Shown here in pieces: positions 27,740-36,947 of a DNA stretch of 64,000 nucleotides. Each line of letters opens with the position of its first letter. The first letter of the stretch is position 1. The DNA comes from Saccharomonospora amisosensis (GTDB taxonomy: Bacteria; Actinomycetota; Actinomycetes; Mycobacteriales; Pseudonocardiaceae). The position numbers and the translations under genes are program-made. The notes under the pieces were generated by a model. The model was not told the origin of the DNA, did no database searches, and saw only the letters and a program-made list of their open reading frames with translations. The stretch lies in the NCBI RefSeq assembly GCF_011761185.1, contig NZ_JAAOYM010000001.1:434001-498000 (forward strand), read 5' to 3'.

Positions 27740-28507
27740 ATGGCAGAAGCTGAAGCACCCCCGAACCCCAACAGGAACTCCGCGTTCGCGACCGCCTTTC
27801 GTGGTTACGACCAGGCGCAGGTCGACGAGTACGTCAAGAAGCTCAGTGACGAACTGGTCGCCGCGGCGAAACACCGCGACGAGGCGAGCGCCTCGGTAGC
27901 CGAGCTGACGAAGGCGCTGAGCTACGCGCAGACCGAACTGGCCGACGCCAAGGCGGCGCTCACCCGCATGGTCGAGGACCCGGCCGGGCCCGCGGCGATG
28001 ACCGAGCGGGTCAAGACGATGATGCAGTTGGCCGAGGACGAGATCGCGGAGCTGCGGGCCAAGGCCGAGCAGGAGGCCGCGGCCACCAGGGAAGCCGCCG
28101 ACTCCTATGCGGACAAAACGAGGCAAAAGGCCCAGGAGGAGGCGGAACGGCTCGCAGAGGAGGCCAAGCAGCGGCGGGACGCGCTCGACAAGGAAGCCGA
28201 GGAGCGGCGCACCACACAGGCGCGCGAGACAGAGGAGGAACTGGCGGCCAAGCGTGCCGAGGCAGAGCAGGCCGCTGAGGAGTTGCGGCGCGAGGCCGAG
28301 CAGCGCGCCGACACGATGATCGCCGAGGCGGAGCGCAAGCTCGCCGACGCCGAGCAGAAGCGGACGGAGGCACTCGAACTGCGCGAGAAGGTGGCCGACC
28401 GGCTGGCTGCCAGCCACATCGCCCTGCGGGAAGCCATTGATCGGCTGGGGCCCGAGCCGGAGTCGGAGCTGGAGCAGGAGCCGGAGTCGGAGAAGCAGCC
28501 TGCCTGA
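27740..28507 (+). CDS. DivIVA-domain coiled-coil protein
   Basis: The 255-residue protein opens with a DivIVA-type membrane-binding motif (AFRGYDQAQVDEYVKKL, about residues 19-35). Nearly continuous charged coiled coil, rich in Glu, Ala, Arg and Lys, follows from about 36 to 225, then an acidic Pro/Glu tail. It resembles the second, non-essential DivIVA-like proteins of actinomycetes rather than the main polar-growth protein Wag31, which normally sits near the ftsZ cluster. A role in marking curved membrane or organising the cell pole is inferred from the domain. It stands alone, divergent from the DUF445 gene. Confidence 0.82.
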   Translation: MAEAEAPPNPNRNSAFATAFRGYDQAQVDEYVKKLSDELVAAAKHRDEASASVAELTKALSYAQTELADAKAALTRMVEDPAGPAAMTERVKTMMQLAEDEIAELRAKAEQEAAATREAADSYADKTRQKAQEEAERLAEEAKQRRDALDKEAEERRTTQARETEEELAAKRAEAEQAAEELRREAEQRADTMIAEAERKLADAEQKRTEALELREKVADRLAASHIALREAIDRLGPEPESELEQEPESEKQPA

Positions 28508-28544
28508 GTGGGCTGACGCGGGGGCGTGCGACTGGGGAAGCGGC

Positions 28545-29543
28545 TCAGCGCACTTCGGAGATCGAGACGGGGCGCCGTTGCCGTCGGGAGAGCTCGCACG
28601 CCTCTGCGACGTAGAACGCCTCGAGCGCGTCCGCCGGGGTGCACGGGCTCGGGGAGTTGCCGGCGACCACATCGGTGAACGCGGCCAGCTCCCGGACATA
28701 GGCTGCCTGGAAGCGATCCAGGAAGTGTGGGTAGGCCGGGCCGGCAGGCCGTGGTATGCCCGGCTCGACGGAGGCAAGCGGGGTGCGTTCGTCCATTCCG
28801 ACGGCGATACTGTCTCGCGATCCAAGTAGTTCGAGCCGCACGTCGTAACCCGCACCGTTGTAGCGCGTGGCCGACGCCAGCGCGATCGTGTCGTCGTCGA
28901 GCGTGAGTACGGCGGCGGCGGTGTCGACGTCGCCTGCCAACGCGAAGAACTCGGCGCCCCGGTTGGTTCCCAGCGCGTAGGCCTCGACCACTTCCCTGCC
29001 GGTGACCCAGCGGATCGCGTCGAAGTCGTGCACGCTGCAGTCTCTGAACAGCCCGCCGGAACGCGGGATGTACTCCGCGGGAGGGGGAGCAGGGTCCAGT
29101 GTGGTCGCCCGCAACGTGTGCACCCGGCCCAGCTTCCCTTCCGCGACGGCCGACCGGGCCGCCAGATGCCCGGGGTCGAACCGGCGCTGGAACCCGATCT
29201 GTACCTCGACGCCGCAACCCTTGGTTCGCTCGATGACATCGAGCGTGCCCGCGATGTCGGCGGCTACCGGCTTCTCGCAGAACACCGGGATACCCGTCTG
29301 GACTGCCCTGATGACGAGTTCGGGGTGCGCGTCCGTCGCCGTGGCCACCACCAGCCCGTCCGGTCGCATCGAGAACAACTCGTCGATACCGGCCGCGAAC
29401 TCCATGCCGAGCGCGGCTGCCGTTGCCCTCGCGCGGGCAGGGTCGATGTCGGCGACCACAACGGACTCCACGGCGGGGAGGTCTCCGAGGATTCGCGCGT
29501 GTGCGGTGCCGATCCTGCCGGTGCCCGCGAGTCCCAAACGCAT
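28545..29543 (-). CDS. iolG: myo-Inositol 2-dehydrogenase (Gfo/Idh/MocA family)
   Basis: IolG oxidises myo-inositol to scyllo-inosose with NAD, the first step of inositol catabolism. The 332-residue protein has the Rossmann loop GLAGTGRIGTAH, the EKP motif with catalytic Lys (PVFCEKPVA) and the conserved GGLFRDCSVHDFDAIRW segment with the active-site His. GAAAGGG upstream supports ATG 29543. It lies 22 bp behind mmsA on the same strand. The annotation as inositol rather than another sugar dehydrogenase rests on the cluster. Confidence 0.88.
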   Translation of the reverse strand: MRLGLAGTGRIGTAHARILGDLPAVESVVVADIDPARARATAAALGMEFAAGIDELFSMRPDGLVVATATDAHPELVIRAVQTGIPVFCEKPVAADIAGTLDVIERTKGCGVEVQIGFQRRFDPGHLAARSAVAEGKLGRVHTLRATTLDPAPPPAEYIPRSGGLFRDCSVHDFDAIRWVTGREVVEAYALGTNRGAEFFALAGDVDTAAAVLTLDDDTIALASATRYNGAGYDVRLELLGSRDSIAVGMDERTPLASVEPGIPRPAGPAYPHFLDRFQAAYVRELAAFTDVVAGNSPSPCTPADALEAFYVAEACELSRRQRRPVSISEVR

Positions 29544-29565
29544 ACTGTCGCCCTTTCGAGGTTGT

Positions 29566-31059
29566 TCAGCCGTGGGTCGGGAAGCCGAGGTCCACACCGT
29601 GGCGCTGTCGTGGCCACCTTGCGGTCACCGTCTTGGTGCGGGTGTAGAAGTGCACGCCGTGGCCGCCGTGGACGTGGGTGTCGCCGAACAGTGAGTCCTT
29701 CCAGCCGCCGAATGAGTAGTAGGCCATCGGCACGGGGATCGGCACGTTGATGCCGACCATCCCCACCGTCACTTCGCGCTGGAACCGGCGGGCGGCGAGC
29801 CCGTCACCGGTGAAGATCGCCACTCCGTTGCCGTAAGGGTTGGCGTTCACCAGTTCGACGGCCTCGTCGAAGGTCGGAACGCGGACCACGCACAGCACCG
29901 GCCCGAAAATCTCGTCGGTGTAGACCGACATCTCCGGCCGCACGTGATCGAACAGGGTCGGGCCGACCCAGAACCCGGTTTCGTGACCGGAAGGTGCCCG
30001 GCCGCGCCCGTCGACGACCGCCGTGGCGCCCTGCTCGACGCCGGCCGCGATGTAGGAGGTGACGCGGTCGCGCGCGGAGGCAGTAACCAGCGGACCCATC
30101 TCGGATTCGGGGTCGGTGCCGGGTCCGGTCCGCAGCGCCCGCGTGCGCTCGGCGATCGCGGTCACCAGTGCGTCGGCGATCTGGCCGACGGCCACGACCA
30201 CGGAGATGGCCATACAGCGCTCGCCCGCGCTGCCGTAGCCCGCCGAGACGGCGGCGTCCGCCGCGACATCGACATCGGCGTCGGGCAGCACCACCATGTG
30301 GTTCTTGGCTCCGCCGAGCGCCTGAACCCGCTTGCCCGCCGCCGTGCCTCGCGCGTACACCTGCCTGGCTACCGGTGTGGAGCCGACGAAGGAGGCGGCC
30401 GCGACGCCGGGATGGTCGAGCAGCGCGCCCGCAGCCTCACCGTCTCCGTTGACCACATTGAGCACTCCCGGCGCAAGCCCCGCTTCGGCGAACAACTCGG
30501 CGAGCCGGATCGACGCCGACGGGTCGCGGTCGGATGGCTTGAGCACGAAGGTGTTGCCGCACGCGATGGCGATCGGAAACATCCACATCGGAACCATCAC
30601 GGGGAAGTTGAAGGGCGTGATGCCCGCGACCACGCCCAGCGGGTGGCGCACCGAGTAGGCGTCGACGTCACGCGAGACCTGCTCGGAGTGCTCGCCCTTC
30701 AGCAACTGCCCGATTCCGCAGGCGAACTCGACCACCTCGAGCCCTCGCTGCACCTCACCGTGCGCGTCGGAGATCACCTTGCCGTGCTCGGCGGTGATCA
30801 GCTCGGCGAGTTCGGTTCGGTGGGCGTCCACGAGCTGCCGGAAGGCGAACAGCACCTTGGTGCGGGTCTGTAGTGAGCTGTCCGCCCATTCCCGCGCCGC
30901 CTTGGCGGCGGAGGCCACGGCGAGGTCCACATCGGCGCTGCCCGCGAGCACGACCTGCCTCGCGACGGCTCCCGTCGCGGGCTGGAACACCTCGCCGGTG
31001 CGGGTGGTGACGCCCGAGGTGTGGGCGTTGTCGATCCAGTGTTTCACCAGTTCAGCCAC
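29566..31059 (-). CDS. mmsA: CoA-acylating methylmalonate-semialdehyde dehydrogenase
   Basis: This enzyme (IolA/MmsA) converts malonate semialdehyde to acetyl-CoA, the last step of inositol catabolism. The 497-residue aldehyde dehydrogenase has PFNFPVMVPMWMFPIA, the NAD loop FVGSTPVARQVY, the motif LGGAKNHMVVLPDAD and the catalytic Cys in GSAGERCMAISV. The GAKNHMV and ERCMA signatures distinguish MmsA from ordinary aldehyde dehydrogenases. I chose GTG 31059 (VAELVKHW) because the longer frame to 31137 adds sequence unlike the family. A degenerate copy of the operator palindrome lies just upstream. Confidence 0.93.
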   Translation of the reverse strand: MAELVKHWIDNAHTSGVTTRTGEVFQPATGAVARQVVLAGSADVDLAVASAAKAAREWADSSLQTRTKVLFAFRQLVDAHRTELAELITAEHGKVISDAHGEVQRGLEVVEFACGIGQLLKGEHSEQVSRDVDAYSVRHPLGVVAGITPFNFPVMVPMWMFPIAIACGNTFVLKPSDRDPSASIRLAELFAEAGLAPGVLNVVNGDGEAAGALLDHPGVAAASFVGSTPVARQVYARGTAAGKRVQALGGAKNHMVVLPDADVDVAADAAVSAGYGSAGERCMAISVVVAVGQIADALVTAIAERTRALRTGPGTDPESEMGPLVTASARDRVTSYIAAGVEQGATAVVDGRGRAPSGHETGFWVGPTLFDHVRPEMSVYTDEIFGPVLCVVRVPTFDEAVELVNANPYGNGVAIFTGDGLAARRFQREVTVGMVGINVPIPVPMAYYSFGGWKDSLFGDTHVHGGHGVHFYTRTKTVTARWPRQRHGVDLGFPTHG

Positions 31060-31066
31060 GGAAGAA

Positions 31067-31076
31067 CAGCGCTCCT
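31067..31076 (-). promoter_or_regulatory. Degenerate LacI-type operator upstream of mmsA
   Basis: ACAGCGCTCC is an 8 of 10 match to the core AGAGCGCTCT of the perfect palindrome at 32190-32201. It lies 8-17 bases upstream of the mmsA start, overlapping the leader. This fits local control of mmsA-iolG by the adjacent LacI protein, which is inference. Confidence 0.4.
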
Positions 31077-31099
31077 TCGATCGCGTTGGTCGCAACAGC

Positions 31100-32104
31100 T
31101 CAGTGCGAGGGTGGGCAGGTGGTGGCGCGTACGACAAGTGAGGGCCGCAGCAGGTGCCTCGCGGGTTCGTCGCGTCCCGCCCTGACCCGTTCCAGCAGCG
31201 CCTGCACGGCCAACCTGCCCATCTCCAGCCTCGGCTGGTCGACGGTGGTCAGCGAGACCCGTTTGAGGGCGGCCAGCGAGGTGTTGTCGTAGCCCACCAC
31301 CGAGATGTCGTCGGGCACCCGCAGGCCTTCCTCCTCCAGCGCTGAGATCGCGCCGAAGGCGTTGAAGTCGTTGCCGCAGAACAGCGCGGTGGGCCAGGAG
31401 TCGCGCGTGGGCGTGCTGAGCAGCTGGCGAACCGCCTTCTCGCCCCCGGTGTCGGTGTGCTCGCTGGGCACCACGACAGGCGACAACCCGTGCGCCTCCA
31501 TCGCGAGCCGGTAACCCTTGCGGCGCGCGGCTGCGGTGGTGGCCGTGCCACCATCGAGGTGCGCGATGCGCCGGTGTCCAAGGGAGATCAGGTGCTCGAC
31601 GGCCAGCAGGGAACCCGCGACCCCGTCATCGTTAACAGTATCAACTGTGGACAGTCGGGAGCTTCTGGAGACGAGTACGACCGGGCACTTCTGTGCTGTG
31701 GCCTCAATGGCGGACGCCGCCACCACGGGGGAAAGCAGCACGATTCCCGCAGGGTGGAAGGAAAGCAGGCTGCGCAGTGCGGCCCGTTCCCTGCTGGGGC
31801 TTCGCGAGCCGGTGGTGAGCACGAGTTCGAACCCGGCCTCGCGTGCCGCCGCTTCCAGTCCCTCGATGACATCGGCGAAGAACGCGTTGCGCAGATCGGA
31901 GACCATCACGCCCAACACCGTGGAGGTGCGGCTGGCCAACGCTCTGGCCATGACGTGCGGCTGGTAGCCCAGCTCCTCGGCCGCGGCGAGCACCGCGGCT
32001 CTGCGCTGCTCGCTCACTTTCGGCGAGTTGTTGAAGACCAACGAGACCAGCGCACGGGACACGCCCGCCCGTGCGGCCACGTCCTCCATGGTCGGTCGCG
32101 CCAA
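31100..32104 (-). CDS. LacI-family regulator of the inositol cluster
   Basis: The 334-residue protein has a standard LacI DNA-binding domain (TMEDVAARAGVSRALVSLVF, about residues 5-24), the hinge helix with AEELGYQPHVMARALASR, and the sugar-binding domain with VSVVGYDNTS-like (ISVVGYDNTSLA) and TTVDQP motifs. It lies between the two arms of the iol cluster and is the obvious candidate regulator of both, responding to an inositol-derived metabolite. TTG 32104 has GGAGGG four bases upstream. ATG 32089 is the alternative but would shorten the DNA-binding domain. Confidence 0.9.
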   Translation of the reverse strand: MARPTMEDVAARAGVSRALVSLVFNNSPKVSEQRRAAVLAAAEELGYQPHVMARALASRTSTVLGVMVSDLRNAFFADVIEGLEAAAREAGFELVLTTGSRSPSRERAALRSLLSFHPAGIVLLSPVVAASAIEATAQKCPVVLVSRSSRLSTVDTVNDDGVAGSLLAVEHLISLGHRRIAHLDGGTATTAAARRKGYRLAMEAHGLSPVVVPSEHTDTGGEKAVRQLLSTPTRDSWPTALFCGNDFNAFGAISALEEEGLRVPDDISVVGYDNTSLAALKRVSLTTVDQPRLEMGRLAVQALLERVRAGRDEPARHLLRPSLVVRATTCPPSH

Positions 32105-32189
32105 CGTGCCCTCCGGATTCGGGATTGATGCGGCGAATGGCCTTGACAGTGCCGTTCAGGACGCTACACGATTGTCGCGCTCCAACCAA

Positions 32190-32201
32190 TAGAGCGCTCT
32201 A
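32190..32201. promoter_or_regulatory. Perfect 12-bp LacI-type operator in the divergent iol promoter region
   Basis: TAGAGCGCTCTA is a perfect palindrome with the central CG typical of LacI-family operators. It sits 40 bp upstream of the first rightward iol gene and 86 bp upstream of the lacI gene, where one protein could control both directions. On the reverse strand TTGGTT and TAGCGT are spaced 17 bp and may form the lacI promoter. Confidence 0.7.
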
Positions 32202-32240
32202 ACTCGGGAGCGTTCGGCGCACCGAGCGGAAGGGTCAACG

Positions 32241-33134
32241 ATGACGACGCCTGCGGGATTGCGAGTGGCTGGTGCGCCGATCTCATGGGGTGTCTGCGAG
32301 GTCCCTGGTTGGGGCAGGATGCTCGACGTGTCTACCGTGCTCTCCGAGTTGGCCGCGGTCGGCCTCACGGCCACCGAACTGGGGCCTCCCGGTTACCTGC
32401 CGAGGGAGCCAGCCGAGCTGAACGCGCTACTCGGTGCGCACGAACTGGGCCTGGTCGGCGGCTTTCTCGCGGTGCCGTTGCACGAGCGAGTGGATTCGGC
32501 GTTGGCGGCGGCTGAAGCGTCGGCGGCGTTGTTCGCGGCGGCAGGCGGCGACGTGCTGGTGCTCGCGGCCGCTACCGGGCTGGACGGTTACGACGAGCGA
32601 CCCATGCTCGACGACACGAGCTGGCACGCGCTGGTCCGGACGGCCACGGCTATCGGCGACCTCGCGGCGAGCTACGGCGTCACCACGGTGCTGCACCCGC
32701 ACGTGGGCACGCACGTGGAGACCCGAGGCGAGGTCGAGCGCTTCCTGGCCGACTGCGAGCTACCGCTGTGCCTTGACACCGGCCATCTCCTGATCGGAGG
32801 GACCGATCCGGTCGAGCTGGCTCGCCGATACCCCGAACGCGTGGGCCACGTTCATCTGAAGGACGTCCGCGGTGAGCTGGCGCAGCGTGTGCGAGCAGGC
32901 GAGCTGCCCTACACCGCGGCGGTCGGGCAGGGCCTGTACGTCCCGCTCGGCGAGGGTGACATCGACATCGAAGCGATGGTTCGGTCCGTTCATGACGCCG
33001 GCTACCGGGGCTGGTATGTCCTGGAACAGGACACCGCGCTCGACGAGCACGATGCCGTCGATCTCCCGGGGCGCGCCGTCGCCCGCAGTCTTGCCCACCT
33101 CACCGACGTCCTCGGCCGGTTGTCGGCCGGCTAG
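32241..33134 (+). CDS. iolE: Inosose dehydratase-type sugar isomerase/epimerase
   Basis: IolE dehydrates scyllo-inosose to 3D-trihydroxycyclohexanedione, the second catabolic step. The 297-residue TIM barrel shows AGAPISWGVCEVPGWG at the N-terminus, the family pattern seen in IolE, followed by LHPHVGTHVET, LCLDTGHLLIGG and HVHLKDV, with metal-binding His, Glu and Asp residues. GYRGWYVLEQD matches the end of IolE proteins. It is the first gene of the rightward arm, 40 bp after the operator. Confidence 0.88.
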   Translation: MTTPAGLRVAGAPISWGVCEVPGWGRMLDVSTVLSELAAVGLTATELGPPGYLPREPAELNALLGAHELGLVGGFLAVPLHERVDSALAAAEASAALFAAAGGDVLVLAAATGLDGYDERPMLDDTSWHALVRTATAIGDLAASYGVTTVLHPHVGTHVETRGEVERFLADCELPLCLDTGHLLIGGTDPVELARRYPERVGHVHLKDVRGELAQRVRAGELPYTAAVGQGLYVPLGEGDIDIEAMVRSVHDAGYRGWYVLEQDTALDEHDAVDLPGRAVARSLAHLTDVLGRLSAG

Positions 33135-33155
33135 TTCGAAAAAACTGGAGAGACA

Positions 33156-34181
33156 ATGAAGTCTGACCGAACCGATGGCGCCCACCGGCCCGCTCCCGTC
33201 AAGAACCACCGCCGCTGGTGGCTGGCCGCCTGCGCGGCGGGCGCGTTGCTGCTTGCGGCGTGTTCCGGCCCGCAGGGCACCGACTCCGGCGACGAAGCCG
33301 CCGCAGGCCAGCAGCAGGGTGATGGCCTTTCCGTGGCTGTCATCTCGCACGGCACCCCCGGTGACGCGTTCTGGAACGTGGTCAAGAACGGTGCGGAGGC
33401 GGCGGGCCGTGATCTCGGCGTGGACGTCGAGTACAACGCCGATGGCGACCCCGGAAACCAGGCCAAGCTCATCGACAACGCGGTGGCACAGCAGGTGGGC
33501 GGGATCGTGGTCTCGATGGCGAACCCGGACGCGCTCGGCCCCTCGATCAAGCGAGCGGTCGACGCGGGCATTCCCGTGATCACCATCAACTCCGGTGAGG
33601 ACCGCAGCGCCGAGTTCGGCGCGCTGACCCACGTGGGTCAGAACGAGAGTGTCGCTGGCGAGACAGCGGGAGCCAAGTTCTCCGAACTCGGCAAGAAGAA
33701 GCTGCTCTGCGTGATTCACGAGGCGGGCAACATCGGCCTCAACCAGCGCTGTGAGGGCGCGCGCGACGGCTTCGGCGGCCAGGTGAGCAACCTTCAGGTG
33801 GACATCAACAACCCCACCGACGTCGAGTCGCGCATCAGGGGCGCGCTGCAGACCGACGAGGGAATCGACGCCGTGCTCACGCTGAATTCGCAGGTCGCCG
33901 CGCTCGCTGCCAGCGCGGCCGAGGCGGCCAACTCGAAGGCACAGGTGGCGACCTTCGACCTCAACTCCGATGTGGTCGCCGCGATCAAGGCGGGTGACGT
34001 GCTGTTCGCGGTGGATCAGCAGCAGTACCTGCAGGGCTACCTGCCGGTGCAGTTCCTGAAGCTCTACGCCGACAACGCGAACGTGGTCGGCGGTGGCAGG
34101 CCGGTGCTGACAGGGCCCGACCTGGTGGAGAAGGACAACGTGGACCGCATCGGACAGTACGTCGACCGGGGTACGCGATGA
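33156..34181 (+). CDS. Sugar (probably inositol) ABC transporter binding lipoprotein
   Basis: The 341-residue protein has a lipoprotein signal ending in LLLAAC (Cys about residue 36). A periplasmic-binding domain of the ribose/xylose type (cluster B) follows: VAVISHGTPGDAFWNVVKNG, GIVVSMANPDALGPSIKRA and VATFDLNSDVVAAIKAG. Such proteins capture sugars or polyols outside the membrane. The iol context points to inositol. GGAGAG before the ATG is a good ribosome site. The stop overlaps the permease gene by four bases. Confidence 0.9.
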   Translation: MKSDRTDGAHRPAPVKNHRRWWLAACAAGALLLAACSGPQGTDSGDEAAAGQQQGDGLSVAVISHGTPGDAFWNVVKNGAEAAGRDLGVDVEYNADGDPGNQAKLIDNAVAQQVGGIVVSMANPDALGPSIKRAVDAGIPVITINSGEDRSAEFGALTHVGQNESVAGETAGAKFSELGKKKLLCVIHEAGNIGLNQRCEGARDGFGGQVSNLQVDINNPTDVESRIRGALQTDEGIDAVLTLNSQVAALAASAAEAANSKAQVATFDLNSDVVAAIKAGDVLFAVDQQQYLQGYLPVQFLKLYADNANVVGGGRPVLTGPDLVEKDNVDRIGQYVDRGTR

Positions 34182-35221
34182 CCGTTACGGCAGCCGGTCC
34201 GGCCGACGAGCGGGTCGCGCGAGCACGCCCCCTCGACCGGCTGGTGGTGCGGCCGGAGATCGGCGCCCTGCTCGGCGCCATCACGGTGTTCGCCTTCTTC
34301 TCCTTCGTCACCGAGCAGTTCCTCAGCGTCAACGGCGTGGCGACCTGGCTGGACACCGCCTCAACGCTGGGCATCATGGCGGTGGCGGTCTCGCTGCTGA
34401 TGATCGGCGGTGAGTTCGACCTCTCCGCAGGCGTGCTGACCGCCTCGACCGCGCTGGTCACGGGCATCCTCGCCACACAGTTGGGTTGGAACGTGTGGTT
34501 GGCGCTCGGCGGCTCGCTGGTGTTCGCGCTGGCCGTCGGAGGGTTCAACGGCTGGCTCGTCATGCGGACGGGGCTGCCCAGCTTCATCGTCACGCTCGGC
34601 ACCTTCCTGGCATTGCAGGGACTGAACCTGGGTGTGACCAGGTTGGCCACCGGCACCGTCCAGGTGTCGGGTATCCGAAGCGCGGAAGGCTACGAGTCGG
34701 CGGGCATGCTGTTCGCCTCGACGATCGACATCGCGGGCACGTCGTTCCAGGTGTCCATCCTGTGGTGGATCATGGTCGCCGCCGTCGCGGCGATCGTGCT
34801 GGTGCGCACACCGTTCGGGAACTGGATCTTCGCGGTCGGCGGAGCGCCGGTGAGTGCCCGCGCCGTCGGTGTGCCGTTGGTACGCACGAAGATCCTGCTT
34901 TTCATGACGACGGCGACGGCGGCCTGGTTGGTTGGCTCGATCAACATCCTGCGCTACACGACCGCGCAGGCCAACCAGGGCATCGGGTTGGAGTTGCAGT
35001 TCATCACGGCAGCGGTGGTGGGTGGCTGCCTGCTGACCGGTGGGTTCGGTTCTGCGATCGGCGCGGCCATCGGTGCGTTGATCTTCGGAATGGCGCGGCA
35101 GGGGATCGTCTACGCCAACTGGGACAGCGACTGGTTCATGCTGTTCCTCGGCGTGATGTTGCTTGCCGCGGTGCTGGTGAACAACACGTTCCGGCGACGC
35201 GCGGAGAGGGTGAGGCGATGA
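34178..35221 (+). CDS. Sugar ABC transporter permease (RbsC type)
   Basis: The 347-residue protein has about nine to ten membrane segments and the RbsC-family motif [20 protein letters not shown], plus the cytoplasmic [18 protein letters not shown] coupling region. It forms the membrane channel for the binding protein upstream and the ATPase downstream. A single permease gene implies a homodimer. The ATG overlaps the preceding stop and its own stop overlaps the ATPase start (ATGA), so the three subunits are translationally linked. Confidence 0.9.
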   Translation: MTVTAAGPADERVARARPLDRLVVRPEIGALLGAITVFAFFSFVTEQFLSVNGVATWLDTASTLGIMAVAVSLLMIGGEFDLSAGVLTASTALVTGILATQLGWNVWLALGGSLVFALAVGGFNGWLVMRTGLPSFIVTLGTFLALQGLNLGVTRLATGTVQVSGIRSAEGYESAGMLFASTIDIAGTSFQVSILWWIMVAAVAAIVLVRTPFGNWIFAVGGAPVSARAVGVPLVRTKILLFMTTATAAWLVGSINILRYTTAQANQGIGLELQFITAAVVGGCLLTGGFGSAIGAAIGALIFGMARQGIVYANWDSDWFMLFLGVMLLAAVLVNNTFRRRAERVRR

Positions 35222-36015
35222 CTGGGCAGCCGGACACGCCGTTGATCGAGGTAAGGGGGATCGGCAAGTCCTACGGCAGCGTCATCGCGTTGCGGGATGT
35301 GTCGACCGTGGTCAACGCCGGAGAGGTGACCTGCGTACTCGGCGACAACGGCGCGGGGAAGTCGACCCTCATCAAGATCCTCGCCGGGGTGCACAAGCAC
35401 GACAGCGGCGAGTTCCTCGTCGAGGGCAGGCCGGTCAGCTTCGGCTCACCCCGCGCCGCGCTCGAACTGGGCATCGCGACCGTGTACCAGGATCTCGCCG
35501 TCGTTCCGCTGCTCAGCGTGTGGCGCAACTTCTTCCTGGGAGCGGAACCGAGGAAGAGTATCGGTCCGCTGAAGTTCCTCGACCGCCGAAAGGGAAGGCA
35601 GACCACCAAACGCGCACTCGCCGACATGGGCATCGACCTGCGGGACGTGGAGCAGCCGGTCGGCACGCTGTCCGGTGGCGAGCGGCAGTGCGTCGCCATC
35701 GCGAGAGCCGTCCACTTCGGAGCGAAGGTGTTGATACTAGACGAGCCGACCGCCGCGCTGGGGGTGAAACAGGCGGGTGTGGTGTTGCGTTATGTCGCGC
35801 AGGCAAGGGATCGCGGTCTCGGGGTCGTGCTCATCACCCACAACCCGCACCATGCCTACCCGGTGGGTGACCGGTTCCTGCTGCTCAACCGGGGAGCTCC
35901 GCTTGGCAGCTACGAGAAGTCCGAGATCGACCTGGCCGAGTTGACCAGCCAGATGGCAGGTGGCGCCGAGATCGAGGCGCTCGAGCACGAACTGCGGTCG
36001 GTGAACTCGAAGTGA
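35218..36015 (+). CDS. Sugar ABC transporter ATP-binding protein, single-domain
   Basis: The 265-residue protein has Walker [10 protein letters not shown] (about residue 43), the Q-loop [19 protein letters not shown], the signature [17 protein letters not shown], Walker [13 protein letters not shown] and the switch His [10 protein letters not shown]. Ribose and xylose importers often use a fused two-domain ATPase, whereas this one has a single domain and should act as a dimer. The signature has Cys in place of the more common Ala or Ser after ERQ. The gene start overlaps the permease stop, and its stop overlaps iolC (GTGA). Confidence 0.92.
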   Translation: MTGQPDTPLIEVRGIGKSYGSVIALRDVSTVVNAGEVTCVLGDNGAGKSTLIKILAGVHKHDSGEFLVEGRPVSFGSPRAALELGIATVYQDLAVVPLLSVWRNFFLGAEPRKSIGPLKFLDRRKGRQTTKRALADMGIDLRDVEQPVGTLSGGERQCVAIARAVHFGAKVLILDEPTAALGVKQAGVVLRYVAQARDRGLGVVLITHNPHHAYPVGDRFLLLNRGAPLGSYEKSEIDLAELTSQMAGGAEIEALEHELRSVNSK

Positions 36016-36947
36016 CGCTGGAAGCGCTCACGGTCGGCAGGGTCGGGGTGGACCTCTACCCCGAGCAGAGCGGGGTGCCGCTCGCCGAGGTGCGTTCGTT
36101 CGCCAAGTCACTCGGCGGCACGGCGACCAACGTCGCGGTCGCCGCCGCGCGGCTTGGCAGGCGAACGGCGGTGTTGACGAAGGTGGGGCCGGACGGGTTC
36201 GGCACGTATGTGCGCTCAGCGCTACGTGAGTTCGGCGTCAGCCCCGACTACGTCGGCACGGCCGAAGAGTTGCTCACGCCGGTGGTGTTCTGCGCGCTCG
36301 ATCCGCCGGAGGACCCGCCGCTGCTGTTCTACCGCGCGCCGCTGGCACCGGATCTGTCGCTGACGGAGGACGACGTGCCGTGGGACGTCGTCGACTCCGT
36401 ACCGCTGCTGTGGGTCACCGGCACCGGCGTGTGCGCCGAGCCCGCTCGCACCACCCAGCGTCAACTGCTTCGCCGCAGGAACCGGGCCAGGCACACCGTG
36501 CTGGACCTGGACTACCGGCCGATGTTCTGGCAGGACAGGGAGGCGGCGCGAACCGAGATCGGTTGGATGCTCGACCACGTGACCGTGGCGGTCGGCAACC
36601 GGACCGAGGCCGAGGTCGCCGTTGGCACGAGTGATCCCGAGGAGGCCGCTCGCCGGATGCTGGCCAGGGGTGTGGAGCTTGCGCTGATCAAGCAGGGTTC
36701 GGCGGGTGTGCTGGTGGCTACGCGGGAAGGGTCGTGGACGGTGCCCCCGTTTCCGGTCGCCGTCGTCTGCGGGTTGGGCGCGGGCGACGGTTTCGGCGGA
36801 GCGCTGGTGCACGGCCTGCTTTCCGGGTGGGACCCCGTCCGGATCGCGAGGTACGCCAACGCGGCCGGCGCGATCGTGGCGGCAAGGCTCGCGTGTGCTG
36901 ACGCCATGCCCACGCGCGAGGAGATCGAAAGGACGTTGGCGAGTTGA
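36012..36947 (+). CDS. iolC: 5-Dehydro-2-deoxygluconokinase
   Basis: IolC phosphorylates 5-dehydro-2-deoxygluconate. The 311-residue PfkB-family kinase has the [15 protein letters not shown] motif (about residues 35-49), the anion hole and catalytic Asp in [15 protein letters not shown] (about 253-267), and [10 protein letters not shown], which is characteristic of IolC. GTG 36012 overlaps the ATPase stop by four bases. Downstream overlaps continue, so the product probably passes to enzymes made from the same mRNA. Confidence 0.92.
   Translation: MTLEALTVGRVGVDLYPEQSGVPLAEVRSFAKSLGGTATNVAVAAARLGRRTAVLTKVGPDGFGTYVRSALREFGVSPDYVGTAEELLTPVVFCALDPPEDPPLLFYRAPLAPDLSLTEDDVPWDVVDSVPLLWVTGTGVCAEPARTTQRQLLRRRNRARHTVLDLDYRPMFWQDREAARTEIGWMLDHVTVAVGNRTEAEVAVGTSDPEEAARRMLARGVELALIKQGSAGVLVATREGSWTVPPFPVAVVCGLGAGDGFGGALVHGLLSGWDPVRIARYANAAGAIVAARLACADAMPTREEIERTLAS

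Noticed and set aside
27536-29239. A 567-codon open frame antisense to the DivIVA-like gene
   Set aside because: It crosses three real genes and shows only mirrored low-complexity sequence.
34486-35217. An N-terminal extension of the sugar ABC ATPase
   Set aside because: It overlaps the permease gene in another frame. The ATPase family starts at ATG 35218, which overlaps the permease stop.
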